64,000 bases of DNA, from assembly GCF_003007675.1 (NCBI RefSeq), contig NZ_PXNP01000023.1, positions 62,001 through 126,000 on the forward strand, read 5' to 3'. This DNA comes from Marinobacter fuscus (GTDB taxonomy: Bacteria > Pseudomonadota > Gammaproteobacteria > Pseudomonadales > Oleiphilaceae). Of this stretch, positions 42,781 to 51,804 are shown piece after piece (position 1 is the first letter of the stretch; every line of letters begins with the position of its first letter). Made by a program: the position numbers and the translations under genes. The notes under the pieces were generated by a model. The model was not told where the DNA came from. It did no database searches and worked only from the letters and a program-made list of their open reading frames with translations.

Positions 42781-44153
42781 TAGTTGCGCTCCTGATTTTT
42801 TCGCATTCTGTCAACGCTGCTCAGCAAGCTGAAACCGACGGAACCTGTCAAAGATACCGCACTTGGTATGATCAATATGGCGCTTGTGATCTCCCTGCAC
42901 CATCAAAGCAGGCCGTTTCTAGCACAGTAGAAACCTATTGGAATAACGATTACCACACGAAAACTAGGTTTGTTTGTACTGATGCAGCTTATCCTGATCT
43001 TGTCAAAATCGGTACTAAGAACGGTCACCCCGAGTACGAATGTCAGCAGCCTCCTGTATGTGAAGAGTTGAGCCATGAACCTAACGGCGACACTATAACC
43101 GCGTGCGGATCGTGCCAGGGCGGCTGGATACCAGCTGAGGGTGATTACAGTCCTGGATCAGAATCTGGTACCGAAGCCCCTTATCAATGTATGCGTAATC
43201 GTGAACCTGGCGAATGTCAGGCACAAGGTCAAGTCGAAGTTGTTACAGAATTAGGCGCGTTTTGCGTTAATGAATGTGCACACGGCATGTTCAATGGTGT
43301 CTGTCTTCCCCCTCCTGAACCTCCCAGTGATTGCGAAGCGCCAGATCCCAACACAGGTGAGGGCGGTTCACCGGACTATCGCGGACAAGTTGTTCTCGGT
43401 TACGGCAAACCACCGATCAACGCTTGCGGCGATTTTGACCAGTGCTCCGGTGACAAACCCGGGCAAGTGGGCTTTGTAAACGGTGAGTTGCGTTGTATTT
43501 CCGAGGATTATGGTATACCTCAGTGTAAGAAAGGCACGATAAATGAAATTCTGGTCGGTGATAGTTACGGTTTCGCATGTCAGCCCTTGGAAAATCAGCC
43601 AGAAGAGCCAGAAACTCCTGAAGAACCAAACACAGATACGGACGGCGACGGCCAGCCGGACGAATACAATCCGGACAACGATCCAAATATCAACCGAAAA
43701 CAGTTGGATCAGCTGAACAAAGGCCAGGACAAGACTAACCAGTCTCTTAGCAACCTGGAAAAGCTCGGCAAGGGCACTAATGATCGTCTTGATGATATTT
43801 CTGAGGATGTCGACGATCTTGTCGGTTTAACTGGTCAGATAAATGACAAGCTGAACGCTCCCGATGGTGGTCTAAGTACCGATCGTTTAGGTAGTGCGCC
43901 GGAATTTTCGGAAACGGCAGCGCGTTTAAAAACGGTCATATTTGATAATCCTACAATTCAAGCGGTGACTACTTTACCAGGTATTGCCTCTAATATGAGT
44001 TGTCCGACATGGACAATTCCTTCAAATGAGTATGTAGGGCCGATTGTAATGGATATTCATTGCAGTATTTTCGAGAACCATCGAAGCATGTTTTCCGGGC
44101 TGTTCATATTTCTATGGACAGTGACAGCAATATTTATATTTTTGAGGGCATAA
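42753..44153 (+). CDS. Adsorption/tip protein (CoaA/pIII type)
   Basis: 466 residues from the GTG at 42753, which gives a regular signal peptide (cleavage near HSVNA); a GTG at 42717 adds an unlikely leader. The mature protein is cysteine-rich for the first 270 residues, then has an acidic linker with EPETPEEP and a DTDGDGQPDEYNPDNDPN element of calcium-binding thrombospondin-repeat type, a coiled-coil-like part, and a C-terminal membrane anchor (LFIFLWTVTAIFIFL). It should mediate attachment to the host pilus or surface. Confidence 0.85.
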   Translation: MRLLIQRCLIVALLIFSHSVNAAQQAETDGTCQRYRTWYDQYGACDLPAPSKQAVSSTVETYWNNDYHTKTRFVCTDAAYPDLVKIGTKNGHPEYECQQPPVCEELSHEPNGDTITACGSCQGGWIPAEGDYSPGSESGTEAPYQCMRNREPGECQAQGQVEVVTELGAFCVNECAHGMFNGVCLPPPEPPSDCEAPDPNTGEGGSPDYRGQVVLGYGKPPINACGDFDQCSGDKPGQVGFVNGELRCISEDYGIPQCKKGTINEILVGDSYGFACQPLENQPEEPETPEEPNTDTDGDGQPDEYNPDNDPNINRKQLDQLNKGQDKTNQSLSNLEKLGKGTNDRLDDISEDVDDLVGLTGQINDKLNAPDGGLSTDRLGSAPEFSETAARLKTVIFDNPTIQAVTTLPGIASNMSCPTWTIPSNEYVGPIVMDIHCSIFENHRSMFSGLFIFLWTVTAIFIFLRA

Positions 44154-44155
44154 AA

Positions 44156-44422
44156 ATGTTCCAGGCAATTATTGACGCCTTTATTGATATTGTTTTGTTT
44201 GTACCTCGTTGGATTTTCAAATTAAATGTTGATGTGATTGAAGTGCTACTGGGCTGGTTGCCCGTTATTGATATTCAGGATCCGGCGGTTCTTGCGTCCG
44301 GTATACCTGGTGATGTTCTCTACTTCACGACGATGATGGAGTTGCCATATGGTCTTGCGGCTGCCGGTAGTGCGTTATTTGCCAGGTTTGTGTTACGTCG
44401 AATACCGCTTATCGGGGGCTAA
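44156..44422 (+). CDS. DUF2523/pVI-like minor coat protein
   Basis: 88 residues with two or three hydrophobic segments (IDIVLFVPRWIFKLNVDVI, LPYGLAAAGSALFARFV) and a basic end. Position between CoaA and Zot and general pattern fit the DUF2523 family, thought to be the pVI counterpart that caps the virion end carrying pIII. GAGGG lies eight bases before the ATG. Confidence 0.75.
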   Translation: MFQAIIDAFIDIVLFVPRWIFKLNVDVIEVLLGWLPVIDIQDPAVLASGIPGDVLYFTTMMELPYGLAAAGSALFARFVLRRIPLIGG

Positions 44423-44424
44423 CT

Positions 44425-45543
44425 ATGTCGATTGTTGGTTACTCCGGCTTGCCTGGCTCCGGTAAATCGTACGGCGTAGTTGAAAACGTTATTATCCCTG
44501 CACTGGAGGCCGGGCGGCATGTGATGACTAACATACCGCTTAAAACGGGGCGTTTATCCGACGATTTTCCTAAAGGGCGCGTTACGATATTCAACAACAA
44601 GGACGCGGAGGACGATCCCGAATTTTTCAATCTCGACGATCATCCAGGTGGTGTCATTTGGGTCATTGATGAGGCGTGGCGCTTCTGGAAAAGCGGTATG
44701 AAATCGGTGCATATACCCGAGAAGCAAAAGGAGTTTTTTACAGAACACCGGCATGTGGTCGGCGATGATGGCCGAACAAATGAAATAGTATTAGTAACGC
44801 AGGATTTATCCCAGCTTTGCATATTTGTTCGGGGTCTTATTGAGGAAACCTTTAGAGCAGTCAAATTGACCGCAATTGGACAATCAAACAAATACAGGAT
44901 TGATGTTTATATGGGGGCAGCTCAAGGGCAAAAGCCCGGCAAGCCGCTGCGGCAGTTGTACGGTAGTTATAAGCCTGAGATTTACCAGTATTACAGAAGT
45001 CACACAAGGAATAAGACTGATTTTGTTGCCGGAATGGAAGAAAAAGCCGATGACCGAGCCAACGTATTAAAGCATCCGCTAATTAGGTTCGGAATGCCGT
45101 TCGCCTTAGTCGTCGGTATCTTTGGTGTATACCGTATGTATAACTATTTTCAATCGGATCCGTTGGACGAACCCCAGCCCCAGGTATCACAAAATCCACC
45201 AATTAGTACAGCACCTGTACAGTCATCCAACCCGCGAACAAACGCACAGCCGCCTAGGCAGTCGATCCATCAGGTAGCACACGAGATTGAAACGGATTGG
45301 TTACCGATTTCCGATCAGTGGCGGATCGTCGGGGAGGTTAACGGTGTTTATTGGATCTGGGGTGATGCCGGCACCCGAAAAATCCATTCGCGTATTTGCG
45401 CAACAACGTTAAACACCGGCGAGCCGTATTGTGTGATCGGCGGCAAGCGAGTCACGTTCTACAGTTTCAGGGAGCCATCCCGGGACGTGCCTAATGACGA
45501 ATCACGGGGGTATGAACTGAAGCTCGGTTCTGATGGGGCGTGA
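44425..45543 (+). CDS. Zot-family phage assembly ATPase (pI)
   Basis: 372 residues. Walker A GLPGSGKS (8-15) and Walker B WVIDEAW (79-85) mark the cytoplasmic ATPase. One membrane span lies at about 222-241 (FGMPFALVVGIFGVY), followed by a proline-rich stretch and a periplasmic domain. pI/Zot drives extrusion of the filament through the membranes. It starts two bases after the DUF2523 gene, and its 3' end contains the left arm of the large inverted repeat. No separate secretin gene is present, so a host secretin must be used. Confidence 0.92.
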   Translation: MSIVGYSGLPGSGKSYGVVENVIIPALEAGRHVMTNIPLKTGRLSDDFPKGRVTIFNNKDAEDDPEFFNLDDHPGGVIWVIDEAWRFWKSGMKSVHIPEKQKEFFTEHRHVVGDDGRTNEIVLVTQDLSQLCIFVRGLIEETFRAVKLTAIGQSNKYRIDVYMGAAQGQKPGKPLRQLYGSYKPEIYQYYRSHTRNKTDFVAGMEEKADDRANVLKHPLIRFGMPFALVVGIFGVYRMYNYFQSDPLDEPQPQVSQNPPISTAPVQSSNPRTNAQPPRQSIHQVAHEIETDWLPISDQWRIVGEVNGVYWIWGDAGTRKIHSRICATTLNTGEPYCVIGGKRVTFYSFREPSRDVPNDESRGYELKLGSDGA

Positions 45544-45577
45544 ATGCGAGCGGAGCGACCATCACGCCCCATCAGAA
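45528..45577. repeat. 16-bp perfect inverted repeat between zot and rep
   Basis: Arms at 45528-45543 and 45562-45577 are exact complements around an 18-base loop containing GAGCGGAGCGA. The left arm is the end of the zot coding sequence. No U-run follows, so it is not a simple terminator. A role as replication origin or packaging signal is inferred. Confidence 0.7.
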
Positions 45578-45598
45578 TCCGGGGCTTAGACGTCCCTG

Positions 45599-45656
45599 TA
45601 ACACGTCTCATAGATAACACGTAAGTATTTCATAACGTATCACAAGGAATCACAAA
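45599..45656 (+). promoter_or_regulatory. Repeat-containing leader of rep
   Basis: TAACACGT is found at 45599-45606 and 45615-45622, and ATCACAA at 45639-45645 and 45649-45655, just before the rep ATG. These short direct repeats could be binding sites for Rep or another regulator. Confidence 0.4.
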
Positions 45657-46913
45657 ATGGCCGTTAGGGATTTTGAAAGGTTCGACGTAACGACCGGGGA
45701 AACCGGAAAAGGTGATCTGTTCATTTCTGAGGGTAAACAGTACAACCTTCAGGGCGTTAACGTGCTCTGGTCCGGAGTTGATACCGTGCGCCAGCTATAC
45801 CAGGGCCGGTTACGGCCTGAAGTCCTTGCCGATATCGTTACCGCATACGAACAGGGCCACGGCGCAATGATCAGTATCAATAACCTGGACTGGGCCGTAA
45901 TGTCTGGTCGCCGTGGTGGCTTCCGTTATCTGCTTCAGAACCGTGAATACGGTCTTACCATGCTGGTTCAGAACTTCTATGCTGAACCGGACTCCCTGGG
46001 CACGCACGTCAAAATAGAAACGTCTCCTACCTGGTTGTATGAGCGTGGAAGTCAACAGGTTCAGGACGAGCTGAATTTCTGGGCGCGTCATTTTCTTCAA
46101 GCGTGTGAGCCTTCCGGCGTTGCAATTCACCTGGCAGTGGATTTCCAAGGGTGGCAACCTCCCCAGGATTTTGCGCAACGATTTGTAACACGCGCAAAAA
46201 CAGTCAGTGTTTACAACGGGGTCAGTGATCTGGAATGGGAAACCGGTTCAACGGTGAACGGTCGCGGTGAAACCTTCACCTTCGGCAAGGCTAACAGCCT
46301 TCAGACGTGTCTCTACGACAAGTCCAAGGAAATCGACGTTTCCGACAAGCGGGCATTTATGGAAAGCATTTGGGAAACGGCCACGAACGAACAGTGTTTC
46401 CCGGATACCTGCTATGACCAGGAACAACCGGTTTGGCGTCTTGAAATCCGTTTTCATCACCGCATCATCAATGAAATTGCGGACGGTACCGAGGGAATGC
46501 CGGTCATCAAGTCGTTTATCGAGGCTGTACCTCACCTAACTGGCTTTTGGCGGTATGCGCTTCGGGCTAACCGTCTGGAAGTTCGTAAAAACTGGGTGCA
46601 TCCGATTTGGACTAAGCTCCGGGATGATGTTGTGTTCACTCACCCCGCCCCTCAGCTCCTGTACAAACGCGCAAAAAAGGAACCCGGTTGCGGTAACGAA
46701 AAAAACGTTTCCCTGGCCTTTGGCAACCTTCTGTCAATTTATGCACGCAACCGGTTTAACCCTCGCCAGGCTTGGGATTGCCTCAAGAAAAGCGGCCTGT
46801 GGGATGATCTGACCAACTATTACCGAAACCGGGACATTACCGAAAACGAACTGTTTCAGCTCGTTCAGGACGGTCTGATAAAGCGTCGTCTGTTGGGTAA
46901 GGTCTGCGCGTGA
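45657..46913 (+). CDS. Rolling-circle replication initiator
   Basis: 418 residues. It matches the Pf phage Rep type: HLAVDF at 158-163, LYDKSKE at 219-225 with the likely nicking tyrosine Y220, and WRLEIRFHH further on. These are motifs of Rep_trans-like initiators, which nick the plus strand at the origin to start rolling-circle synthesis. The integrase GTG overlaps the stop codon. Confidence 0.87.
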   Translation: MAVRDFERFDVTTGETGKGDLFISEGKQYNLQGVNVLWSGVDTVRQLYQGRLRPEVLADIVTAYEQGHGAMISINNLDWAVMSGRRGGFRYLLQNREYGLTMLVQNFYAEPDSLGTHVKIETSPTWLYERGSQQVQDELNFWARHFLQACEPSGVAIHLAVDFQGWQPPQDFAQRFVTRAKTVSVYNGVSDLEWETGSTVNGRGETFTFGKANSLQTCLYDKSKEIDVSDKRAFMESIWETATNEQCFPDTCYDQEQPVWRLEIRFHHRIINEIADGTEGMPVIKSFIEAVPHLTGFWRYALRANRLEVRKNWVHPIWTKLRDDVVFTHPAPQLLYKRAKKEPGCGNEKNVSLAFGNLLSIYARNRFNPRQAWDCLKKSGLWDDLTNYYRNRDITENELFQLVQDGLIKRRLLGKVCA

Positions 46914-47890
46914 TACGAAAGATTAAAACGGGGTGGGAAGTCGATTTTTACCCTCAAGGTCGTACCGGTCGAAGAATTCGAAAGCGTGGTTTTAAGACTC
47001 GCCTTGATGCCGTCGCTTGGTTGCGTCGCTTTGAGAACAAAGGCTCTGGTGCTGGTCGCCGCTTGTCTGATCTGGTTAATTACTGGCATGAGCACCATGG
47101 CTGCACGCTTAAGGACAGTCAACAACGGCTTAGCCGTCTTAATGGTATTGTGGCTCGGTTGCGTGATCCGTTAACCGTTGATTTTAGTGCTTCCGACTGG
47201 ATTGAATACCGAGTTGCCAGGCTAAAACAGGTCAAGGCCTCTACGGTCAATCACGAACAGCGATACCTTAAAGCGGTTTTTTCGGAGTGCGTCCGTCTTG
47301 GAGTGATACGGGATAATCCCATTGAAAAGGTTCGCCAGGTCAAAGAGCAACATCACGAAATGATGTTCCTTACCCTGGATCAGTGTTACCAGCTCTTGAC
47401 CGAGTGTGAATCCAGCACCAACAACCATACCTGGTGTGTAGCGGCTATTTGTTTGGCAACCGGTGCCAGGTGGGGAGAGGCGGAAGGCCTGACGTATTCG
47501 GGGTGGTTACCAGGTAAGGTAATTTTCAAAGACACGAAAAACGGACAGGATCGGGCTGTTCCGATTCTTCCTCACTTACAGGAACAGATAAAACCTCGCC
47601 TTCGCCCTGGTCCCGGTAGGCTCTTTGATTCGTGCCGCTCGGCGTTTCGATCAGCTTATCAGCGTTGTGGTTTTGAAACTCCGCAACAGCTTACCCACAT
47701 ACTCCGGCATACCTTCGCCAGTCATTACATGATGAATGGCGGCGACTTGTTGACTCTCCAGCGTATCCTTGGCCACGGCTCAATAACGATGACGATGCGT
47801 TACGCTCACCTGGCACCGAATCACCTTGAATCGGCTTTGAGGTTTTCTCCGATGACTGCACTGTGTGGACAAGATGTAGTCAACATGTAG
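46910..47890 (+). CDS. Tyrosine recombinase (phage integrase)
   Basis: 326 residues from a GTG overlapping the rep stop. Catalytic residues are visible: R187 (ATGARWGEAEGL), H263 and R266 (LTHILRHTFASHYM), H289 (LGHGS) and Y298 (TMRYAHL). An N-terminal arm-binding and core-binding region precede them. It lies 49 bp from the right attachment site and should integrate the phage into the tRNA-Met gene. Confidence 0.95.
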   Translation: MIRKIKTGWEVDFYPQGRTGRRIRKRGFKTRLDAVAWLRRFENKGSGAGRRLSDLVNYWHEHHGCTLKDSQQRLSRLNGIVARLRDPLTVDFSASDWIEYRVARLKQVKASTVNHEQRYLKAVFSECVRLGVIRDNPIEKVRQVKEQHHEMMFLTLDQCYQLLTECESSTNNHTWCVAAICLATGARWGEAEGLTYSGWLPGKVIFKDTKNGQDRAVPILPHLQEQIKPRLRPGPGRLFDSCRSAFRSAYQRCGFETPQQLTHILRHTFASHYMMNGGDLLTLQRILGHGSITMTMRYAHLAPNHLESALRFSPMTALCGQDVVNM

Positions 47891-47903
47891 TCGAACCAAT
47901 AAA

Positions 47904-47933
47904 AAAGGGCTACCGCGTTAACGGTAACCCTTT
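47904..47933. terminator. Phage-borne terminator serving tRNA-Met and integrase
   Basis: AAAGGG-C-TACCG and CGGTA-A-CCCTTT pair around a short loop, with one mismatch. An A-run at 47899-47906 gives a U-run on the reverse strand, directly behind the tRNA 3' end, so it could replace the host terminator displaced to 39004-39031. Confidence 0.7.
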
Positions 47934-47938
47934 GAAAT

Positions 47939-47985
47939 CTGGTAGCAAGGGGCGGAGTCGAACCGCCGACCCCAGCATTATGAGT
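47939..47985 (-). repeat. Right attachment site within intact tRNA-Met
   Basis: 47 bp identical to 39039-39085. It forms the 3' part of the functional tRNA gene, from the anticodon loop to one base beyond the CCA end. Confidence 0.93.
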
Positions 47986-48016
47986 GCTGTGCTCTAACCA
48001 ACTGAGCTACCTTGCC
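47940..48016 (-). tRNA. tRNA-Met (CAT, elongator)
   Basis: 77 nt with encoded CCA. Acceptor GGCAAGG pairs with CCTTGCT, with a G1-U72 wobble; D arm GCTC...GAGC, anticodon loop CTCATAA, T arm GGCGG-TTCGACT-CCGCC. The first pair and the absence of the three-GC anticodon stem argue against initiator tRNA. The prophage restored its 3' part on integration. Confidence 0.96.
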
Positions 48017-48051
48017 ATTTCGTTGTGGGCTTCGCCCCAAACGAGGCGCGT

Positions 48052-48080
48052 ATTCTCGGTATTTTGGTGGGGCCTGTCAA
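48052..48080 (-). promoter_or_regulatory. Promoter of tRNA-Met
   Basis: On the reverse strand a perfect TTGACA (48075-48080) and GAGAAT (48052-48057) are exactly 17 bp apart, ending 35 bp before the mature tRNA. Confidence 0.75.
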
Positions 48081-48106
48081 GGCCTTCCACGCAAATTTTT
48101 CCGATA

Positions 48107-49198
48107 CTACACGTTGAACCGGAAATGGATTACGTCACCGTCTTTGACGATGTAGTCTTTGCCTTCCAGGCGCCACTTTCCGGCATCCTTGGCGCCCGCT
48201 TCACCGCTGTACTGCACGTAGTCGTCGTAGCTGATGACTTCGGCGCGGATAAAGCCCCGTTCGAAGTCGGTGTGGATCACACCCGCTGCCTGGGGCGCGG
48301 TGGCGCCGATTTTAACGGTCCAGGCGCGCACTTCTTTTACGCCAGCGGTAAAGTAGGTTTGCAGGCCCAGCAGGCTGTAACCGGCGCGAATTACCCGGTC
48401 CAGGCCAGGTTCTTCCATGCCCATTTCATCCAGGAACATGGCCTTTTCTTCGTCTTCCAGCTCGGAAATTTCGGCTTCCAGCTTGTTGCAGATGGGCACA
48501 ACCACGGCGTTTTCCGCTTCGGCGATTTCCCGAACCTTGTCCAGGTGCGGGTTGTTCTCGAAGCCGTCTTCGTTCACGTTGGCGATGTACATGGTGGGCT
48601 TGACGGTGAGTAGGCAAAGCTCGCGCACCAGGGCCATCTGGTCTTTGTCCAGGTTCATGCTGCGAACCGGTTTACCTTCATTCAGCACCGGCAGCAGTTT
48701 TTCGAACATCTCCAGCTGGGCCTTGGCTTCCTTGTCGCCACTCTTGGCGACGCGCTGTACCCGTTTGATGGCCTTCTCGACGGTGTCCAGGTCGGCCAGG
48801 GCCAGCTCGGTGTTGATCACTTCAATGTCGGCCACCGGGTCGACCTTGTTGGCCACGTGAATGACGTTGCCGTCTTCAAAACAGCGCACTACGTGGGCGA
48901 TGGCGTCGGTCTGGCGGATGTTGGCCAGAAACTGGTTACCCAGGCCTTCGCCCTTGGATGCCCCGGCCACCAGCCCGGCAATGTCGACGAATTCCATGGT
49001 GGTGGGCAGTACCCGCTCGGGTTTGACGATCTCGGCCAGCTTGTTCAGGCGAGGATCCGGCATGGGCACCACGCCTGCGTTGGGCTCGATGGTACAGAAC
49101 GGAAAGTTCTCCGCGCCAATGCCTGCTTTGGTCAGTGCGTTGAACAGAGTAGATTTGCCGACGTTGGGAAGGCCGACGATGCCGCAGTTAAAACCCAT
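48107..49198 (-). CDS. ychF: Redox-regulated ATPase YchF/OLA1
   Basis: 363 residues from the ATG at 49198, with AGAGGC in front. This is an Obg-family P-loop protein that prefers ATP and binds ribosomes. G1 is [19 protein letters not shown]3 [17 protein letters not shown], and the C-terminal TGS domain ends with [25 protein letters not shown]. Last gene of the rplY-pth-ychF group on the reverse strand. Confidence 0.97.
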   Translation of the reverse strand: MGFNCGIVGLPNVGKSTLFNALTKAGIGAENFPFCTIEPNAGVVPMPDPRLNKLAEIVKPERVLPTTMEFVDIAGLVAGASKGEGLGNQFLANIRQTDAIAHVVRCFEDGNVIHVANKVDPVADIEVINTELALADLDTVEKAIKRVQRVAKSGDKEAKAQLEMFEKLLPVLNEGKPVRSMNLDKDQMALVRELCLLTVKPTMYIANVNEDGFENNPHLDKVREIAEAENAVVVPICNKLEAEISELEDEEKAMFLDEMGMEEPGLDRVIRAGYSLLGLQTYFTAGVKEVRAWTVKIGATAPQAAGVIHTDFERGFIRAEVISYDDYVQYSGEAGAKDAGKWRLEGKDYIVKDGDVIHFRFNV

Positions 49199-49284
49199 GG
49201 ATTGCCTCTGCTGGTACAAAAATTTGGCTGGATTATACCGGTGTATCGATACCGGTGCGAATAGGGGCTTGTGCTTTGATCAGC

Positions 49285-49869
49285 TCAGGGTTTTACGCTG
49301 TGCAAGCGATTCATGGCAGCCGCCAGATTGCCATTGCTGGCATCCGGTAAAACCCGCATGACGTCATCAAAAATGGCGTTGAGCTGTTCGCTTTCCTGCT
49401 TGCCCAACCGGCCAAGCACATAGCCGGTTACTTTGCGGCTGTCGCCGGGGTGGCCAATGCCAAGGCGCAGGCGCTGGAAGTTGTTGGTGCCCAGGTGGGC
49501 GATGGTGTCGCGAAGCCCGTTGTGGCCACCGTGACCGCCGCCTTTTTTAAGTTTGGCGGTGCCCGGGGGCAGGTCGAGTTCGTCGTGAGCCACCAGAATC
49601 TGTTCAGGGGAAATCTTGAAAAAGTCGGCGAGCGCTCGAATGGCGGTGCCGCTGCGATTCATGAACGTGGTGGGGTTCAGAAGATGCAGGTCCAGGCCCT
49701 GCCACTGAACGCGGGCGTAAAGCCCGTGGTATTTCTTTTCGGGGCGTAGCGTCTGGCCCGCATCGCGGGCCAGCGCTTCGACGAACAGGGCACCGGCGTT
49801 GTGGCGGGTATTCTCGTAGTCGGCGCCCGGGTTACCCAGGCCGACGATCATGACAATATCCTGTGCCAT
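49285..49869 (-). CDS. pth: Peptidyl-tRNA hydrolase
   Basis: 194 residues. The enzyme releases peptides from dropped-off peptidyl-t[22 protein letters not shown] includes the catalytic His of the family; [27 protein letters not shown] is the second signature. It follows rplY by 33 bp and precedes ychF by 86 bp, the usual order. Confidence 0.97.
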   Translation of the reverse strand: MAQDIVMIVGLGNPGADYENTRHNAGALFVEALARDAGQTLRPEKKYHGLYARVQWQGLDLHLLNPTTFMNRSGTAIRALADFFKISPEQILVAHDELDLPPGTAKLKKGGGHGGHNGLRDTIAHLGTNNFQRLRLGIGHPGDSRKVTGYVLGRLGKQESEQLNAIFDDVMRVLPDASNGNLAAAMNRLHSVKP

Positions 49870-49902
49870 TACCGGTATCCTTCGTCAGTGCTGCGGGAGC
49901 AA

Positions 49903-50541
49903 TTACTCCTCGCCGCCTTCCTCGCCTTCAGCGTCTTCGGCATCGTCTGCCTTGGCGCCCTTCGGCTTATGGATAGACACAACCGGCAGGTTGTGGTCTT
50001 CGCCCTGCTGCAGCGCCGGAATACGAACACCTTCCGGCAGTTTCAGGTCGCTCAGGTGAACCACCTGATCCATCTCCACGTCCGTCAGGTCGACTTCGAT
50101 GAACGACGGCAGGTTCTGCGGCAGACACGCAACTTCAACCTCTGTCATCAGACGGAAAGCAACGCCACCGAAGGTCTTGATGGCCGGAGCGGTGTCTTCG
50201 TTCACCAGATGAACCGGTACCTGAACAAAGATTTCGTGGTCTTTGTCAACGCGCTGGAAGTCGGCGTGGCTCAGCAGCAGCTTGTACGGGTGACGCTGCA
50301 GATCCTTCAGGATCACGCTTTCTTTCTGGCCCTGAATGTCGATGGTCAGAACATGGGAGAAGAAGGCTTCGTTTTCGATGGCCTTTTTCAGCTCGTTATG
50401 CCAGATCGCAATCGGCATGGCTTCCTTGTTACCGCCATAGATGATGGCCGGAATTTTCTTCTCTTCGCGACGCAGGCGGCGGCTCGCACCTTTCCCCTGA
50501 TCGTCACGAGGAAATGCTTCAATTACAAAATCCTGAGACAT
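49903..50541 (-). CDS. rplY: 50S ribosomal protein L25/general stress protein Ctc
   Basis: 212 residues from the ATG at 50541, preceded by GAGG. The N-terminal half is the L25 5S-rRNA-binding domain (GKGASRRLRREEKKIPAIIYG), and the C-terminal half is the TL5/Ctc extension that ends in a very acidic tail. The long form is usual for pseudomonads and Marinobacter. Confidence 0.95.
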   Translation of the reverse strand: MSQDFVIEAFPRDDQGKGASRRLRREEKKIPAIIYGGNKEAMPIAIWHNELKKAIENEAFFSHVLTIDIQGQKESVILKDLQRHPYKLLLSHADFQRVDKDHEIFVQVPVHLVNEDTAPAIKTFGGVAFRLMTEVEVACLPQNLPSFIEVDLTDVEMDQVVHLSDLKLPEGVRIPALQQGEDHNLPVVSIHKPKGAKADDAEDAEGEEGGEE

Positions 50542-50704
50542 GGTTATTACCTCGGTTGTCATCTGAGTGGCCCGCGACCAGGCATCGAAACAGATGAGTT
50601 TTCATAAAGACCGGATTTCCGGTCGACGAAAAGAGTCGGGAGCCCTGTTGGACTCCCGACTCGGAAACTGCCTGAAAGTCTGTTACATCAGCGCGTTGGC
50701 TGTG

Positions 50705-51655
50705 TCAGACATTCTCGAACATGGCACTGATGGACTCTTCGTTGCTTACCCGACGAATCGATTCGGCAAGCAGTCCAGCCATGCTGAGGGGGCGGATTCT
50801 ATCACAATTTTTGGCTTTGTCACCCAGCGGAATGGTGTCGCAGACCACTAGCTCGTCCAGCTCGGAGTTGTTGATGTTCTCAATGGCCGGGCCAGACAGC
50901 ACCGGGTGGGTGATGTAGGCCACAACCCGGGAAGCGCCACGCTCTTTCAGAGCATTAGCGGCTTTACACAGGGTGCCTGCAGTATCAACGATATCGTCAA
51001 CCAGGATGCAGGTTTTGTCTTGCACATCACCAATGATGTGCATGACCTGGGAAACGTTGGCCTTCGGGCGACGCTTGTCGATGATGGCCAGATCGGCATC
51101 GTCCAACCGCTTGGCGACGGCGCGGGCGCGAACCACGCCGCCAACGTCTGGGGACACCACAACAAAGTTTTCGAAACGCTGCTTTTCGATGTCTTCCAGC
51201 AGTACCGGTGTGGCGTAAATGTTGTCCACGGGAGTGTCGAAGAAGCCCTGAATCTGGTCTGCGTGCAGATCAACGGTCAGAACCCGGTCAACGCCGATGC
51301 TGGAGATCATGTCGGCAACGACTTTGGCGCTGATGGCAACACGGGTGGAGCGAACGCGGCGATCCTGGCGGGCGTACCCGTAATAAGGGATCACGGCGGT
51401 GATGCGTGTGGCGGATGCGCGACGCAGTGCGTCGGCCATCACGATCAGTTCCATCAGGTTGTCGTTGGTGGGGTAGCAGGTTGGCTGGATAATGAAAACG
51501 TCGTGGCCACGTACATTTTCATTGATCTCAACGGTGGTCTCGCCATCGCTGAAACGGCCAACGGTTGCCTGGCCCATGGGAATATGGAGTTTTCTGGCGA
51601 TATCGCGTGCGAGTTCGGGATTGGCGTTGCCAGCGAAAATCATTAATTTGGACAC
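50705..51655 (-). CDS. prs: Ribose-phosphate pyrophosphokinase
   Basis: 316 residues from a GTG at 51655 with AAGGA upstream; the family begins [20 protein letters not shown]. It makes PRPP from ribose 5-phosphate and ATP for nucleotide, histidine and NAD synthesis. The PRPP-binding loop is [14 protein letters not shown], and the flexible catalytic loop contains [14 protein letters not shown]. The upstream in-frame extension crosses the tRNA-Gln gene and is not coding. Confidence 0.97.
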   Translation of the reverse strand: MSKLMIFAGNANPELARDIARKLHIPMGQATVGRFSDGETTVEINENVRGHDVFIIQPTCYPTNDNLMELIVMADALRRASATRITAVIPYYGYARQDRRVRSTRVAISAKVVADMISSIGVDRVLTVDLHADQIQGFFDTPVDNIYATPVLLEDIEKQRFENFVVVSPDVGGVVRARAVAKRLDDADLAIIDKRRPKANVSQVMHIIGDVQDKTCILVDDIVDTAGTLCKAANALKERGASRVVAYITHPVLSGPAIENINNSELDELVVCDTIPLGDKAKNCDRIRPLSMAGLLAESIRRVSNEESISAMFENV

Positions 51656-51707
51656 GACAGTATCCTTCTCAGTATCGGCGGTTGAGTCAGAAGAAGCGGG
51701 AGAAAGG

Positions 51708-51782
51708 TGGCTGGGGTGGCAGGATTCGAACCTGCGCATGACGGGATCAAAACCCGTTGCCTTACCACTTGGCGACACCCCA
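51708..51782 (-). tRNA. tRNA-Gln (TTG)
   Basis: 75 nt including CCA. Acceptor TGGGGTG pairs with CACCCCA, as in other bacterial tRNA-Gln with a U1-A72 pair; anticodon loop TTTTGAT gives anticodon TTG. It lies between ispE and prs on the same strand, so the three are probably co-transcribed. Confidence 0.97.
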
Positions 51783-51804
51783 ATAACATCGTGCTTTTTT
51801 GGCA

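Larger units (their letters stand above)
39039..47985. mobile_element. Complete Pf-like inovirus prophage in tRNA-Met
   Basis: Bounded by a 47-bp perfect direct repeat (39039-39085 and 47939-47985), so the inserted unit is 8,900 bp. Gene order matches Pseudomonas Pf phages: repressor and excisionase-like regulator divergent at the left, ssDNA-binding protein, small membrane proteins, CoaB-type major coat, central terminator, CoaA-type adsorption protein, DUF2523/pVI, Zot/pI, Rep and a tyrosine integrase beside the right att site. No gene is visibly broken. Composition is more AT-rich than the host. Confidence 0.93.

Noticed and set aside
45528..45577. Large hairpin read as a rho-independent terminator for zot
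   Set aside because: The loop is 18 bases and no T-run follows on either strand; an origin or packaging role fits better.
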